From: Elephas maximus indicus
Taxonomy: Eukaryota > Chordata > Mammalia > Proboscidea > Elephantidae
DNA: 64,000 nt
Direction: 5' to 3'
Assembly: GCF_024166365.1 (NCBI RefSeq)
Contig: NC_064837.1
Span: 79,417,553 to 79,481,552, forward strand
Of this stretch, positions 63,806 to 64,000 are shown in pieces. Position 1 is the stretch's first letter, and the number at the start of each line of letters is the position of its first letter. Made by a program: the position numbers and the translations under genes. The notes beneath the pieces were generated by a model. It was not told where the DNA came from. It did no database searches and saw only the letters and a list, made by a program, of their open reading frames with translations.

Positions 63806-64000
63806 CCTGCTTTTGATTGACCGCCAGTGCCATCAAGCCACTGTATTTTATATATTATCCTGAGTCTATAAGCATTCTTAGCCAGAGAGTTAGTTTGATT
63901 CAAGGTACTCTGCCATTTCTAGAACTAGAACTCGTTATCAGACATGTTCTTGTTTATTTTCCATGTCTCTTCTCTACTTCACAAGCTCCTTGAGGACTTT

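Overview
The window is mammalian nuclear DNA, most likely from an afrotherian such as an elephant, sirenian or hyrax. It is full of AfroSINE copies (about 165 bp, tRNA-derived head), RTE/BovB-like LINE copies that share the AfroSINE 3' tail, L1 copies and MaLR-type LTRs. AfroSINEs are restricted to Afrotheria; the sequence alone does not let me name the species.

The one intact protein-coding gene is LYPLA1 (acyl-protein thioesterase 1) on the + strand. It starts at a CpG-island promoter (about 3690-4450) and runs through nine exons: 4052-4120, 5620-5651, 20199-20264, 21209-21256, 28739-28809, 35515-35588, 38147-38248, 40004-40180 and 45226-45279. Together they encode 230 residues with no interruption. 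The catalytic Ser119, Asp174 and His208 and the palmitoylated Cys2 are present, all introns have GT-AG ends, and the 3' UTR runs to an AATAAA at 46931. The exons are only about 1% of the window.

The introns are transposon fill. Intron 2 holds L1, RTE and LTR pieces. Intron 4 holds a 14-unit minisatellite of 81-83 bp grown from an AfroSINE tail, abutting a near-full-length but catalytically dead RTE, then an LTR and an internally deleted RTE split by an L1. Intron 5 holds an L1 with a recognisable 5' end, and nested in it an LTR-element copy whose structure (partial LTR, interior, partial LTR, poly(A)) suggests L1-mediated retrocopying of an LTR-element RNA. Intron 8 ends in a 1.2-kb minisatellite with higher-order structure that stops about 85 bp before the last exon.

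Downstream of LYPLA1, after SINE, RTE and L1 debris and a decayed AT-rich tandem array (50.4-52.06 kb), the base composition changes sharply to GC-rich. From about 52.1 to 61.2 kb lies an unprocessed minus-strand pseudogene of MRC2 (Endo180, mannose receptor C type 2). Eight consecutive exons, from the cysteine-rich domain through the fibronectin II domain and C-type lectin domains 1 and 2, keep their order and most splice sites, but carry at least five nonsense codons, several frameshifts and lost cysteines. This is a partial genomic duplication that has died. The last 2.8 kb holds MIR and L1-like fragments and no gene.

No tRNA or rRNA gene, CRISPR array or other intact gene is visible. Family names for repeats and comparisons with human proteins rest on memory of the families, not on searches.
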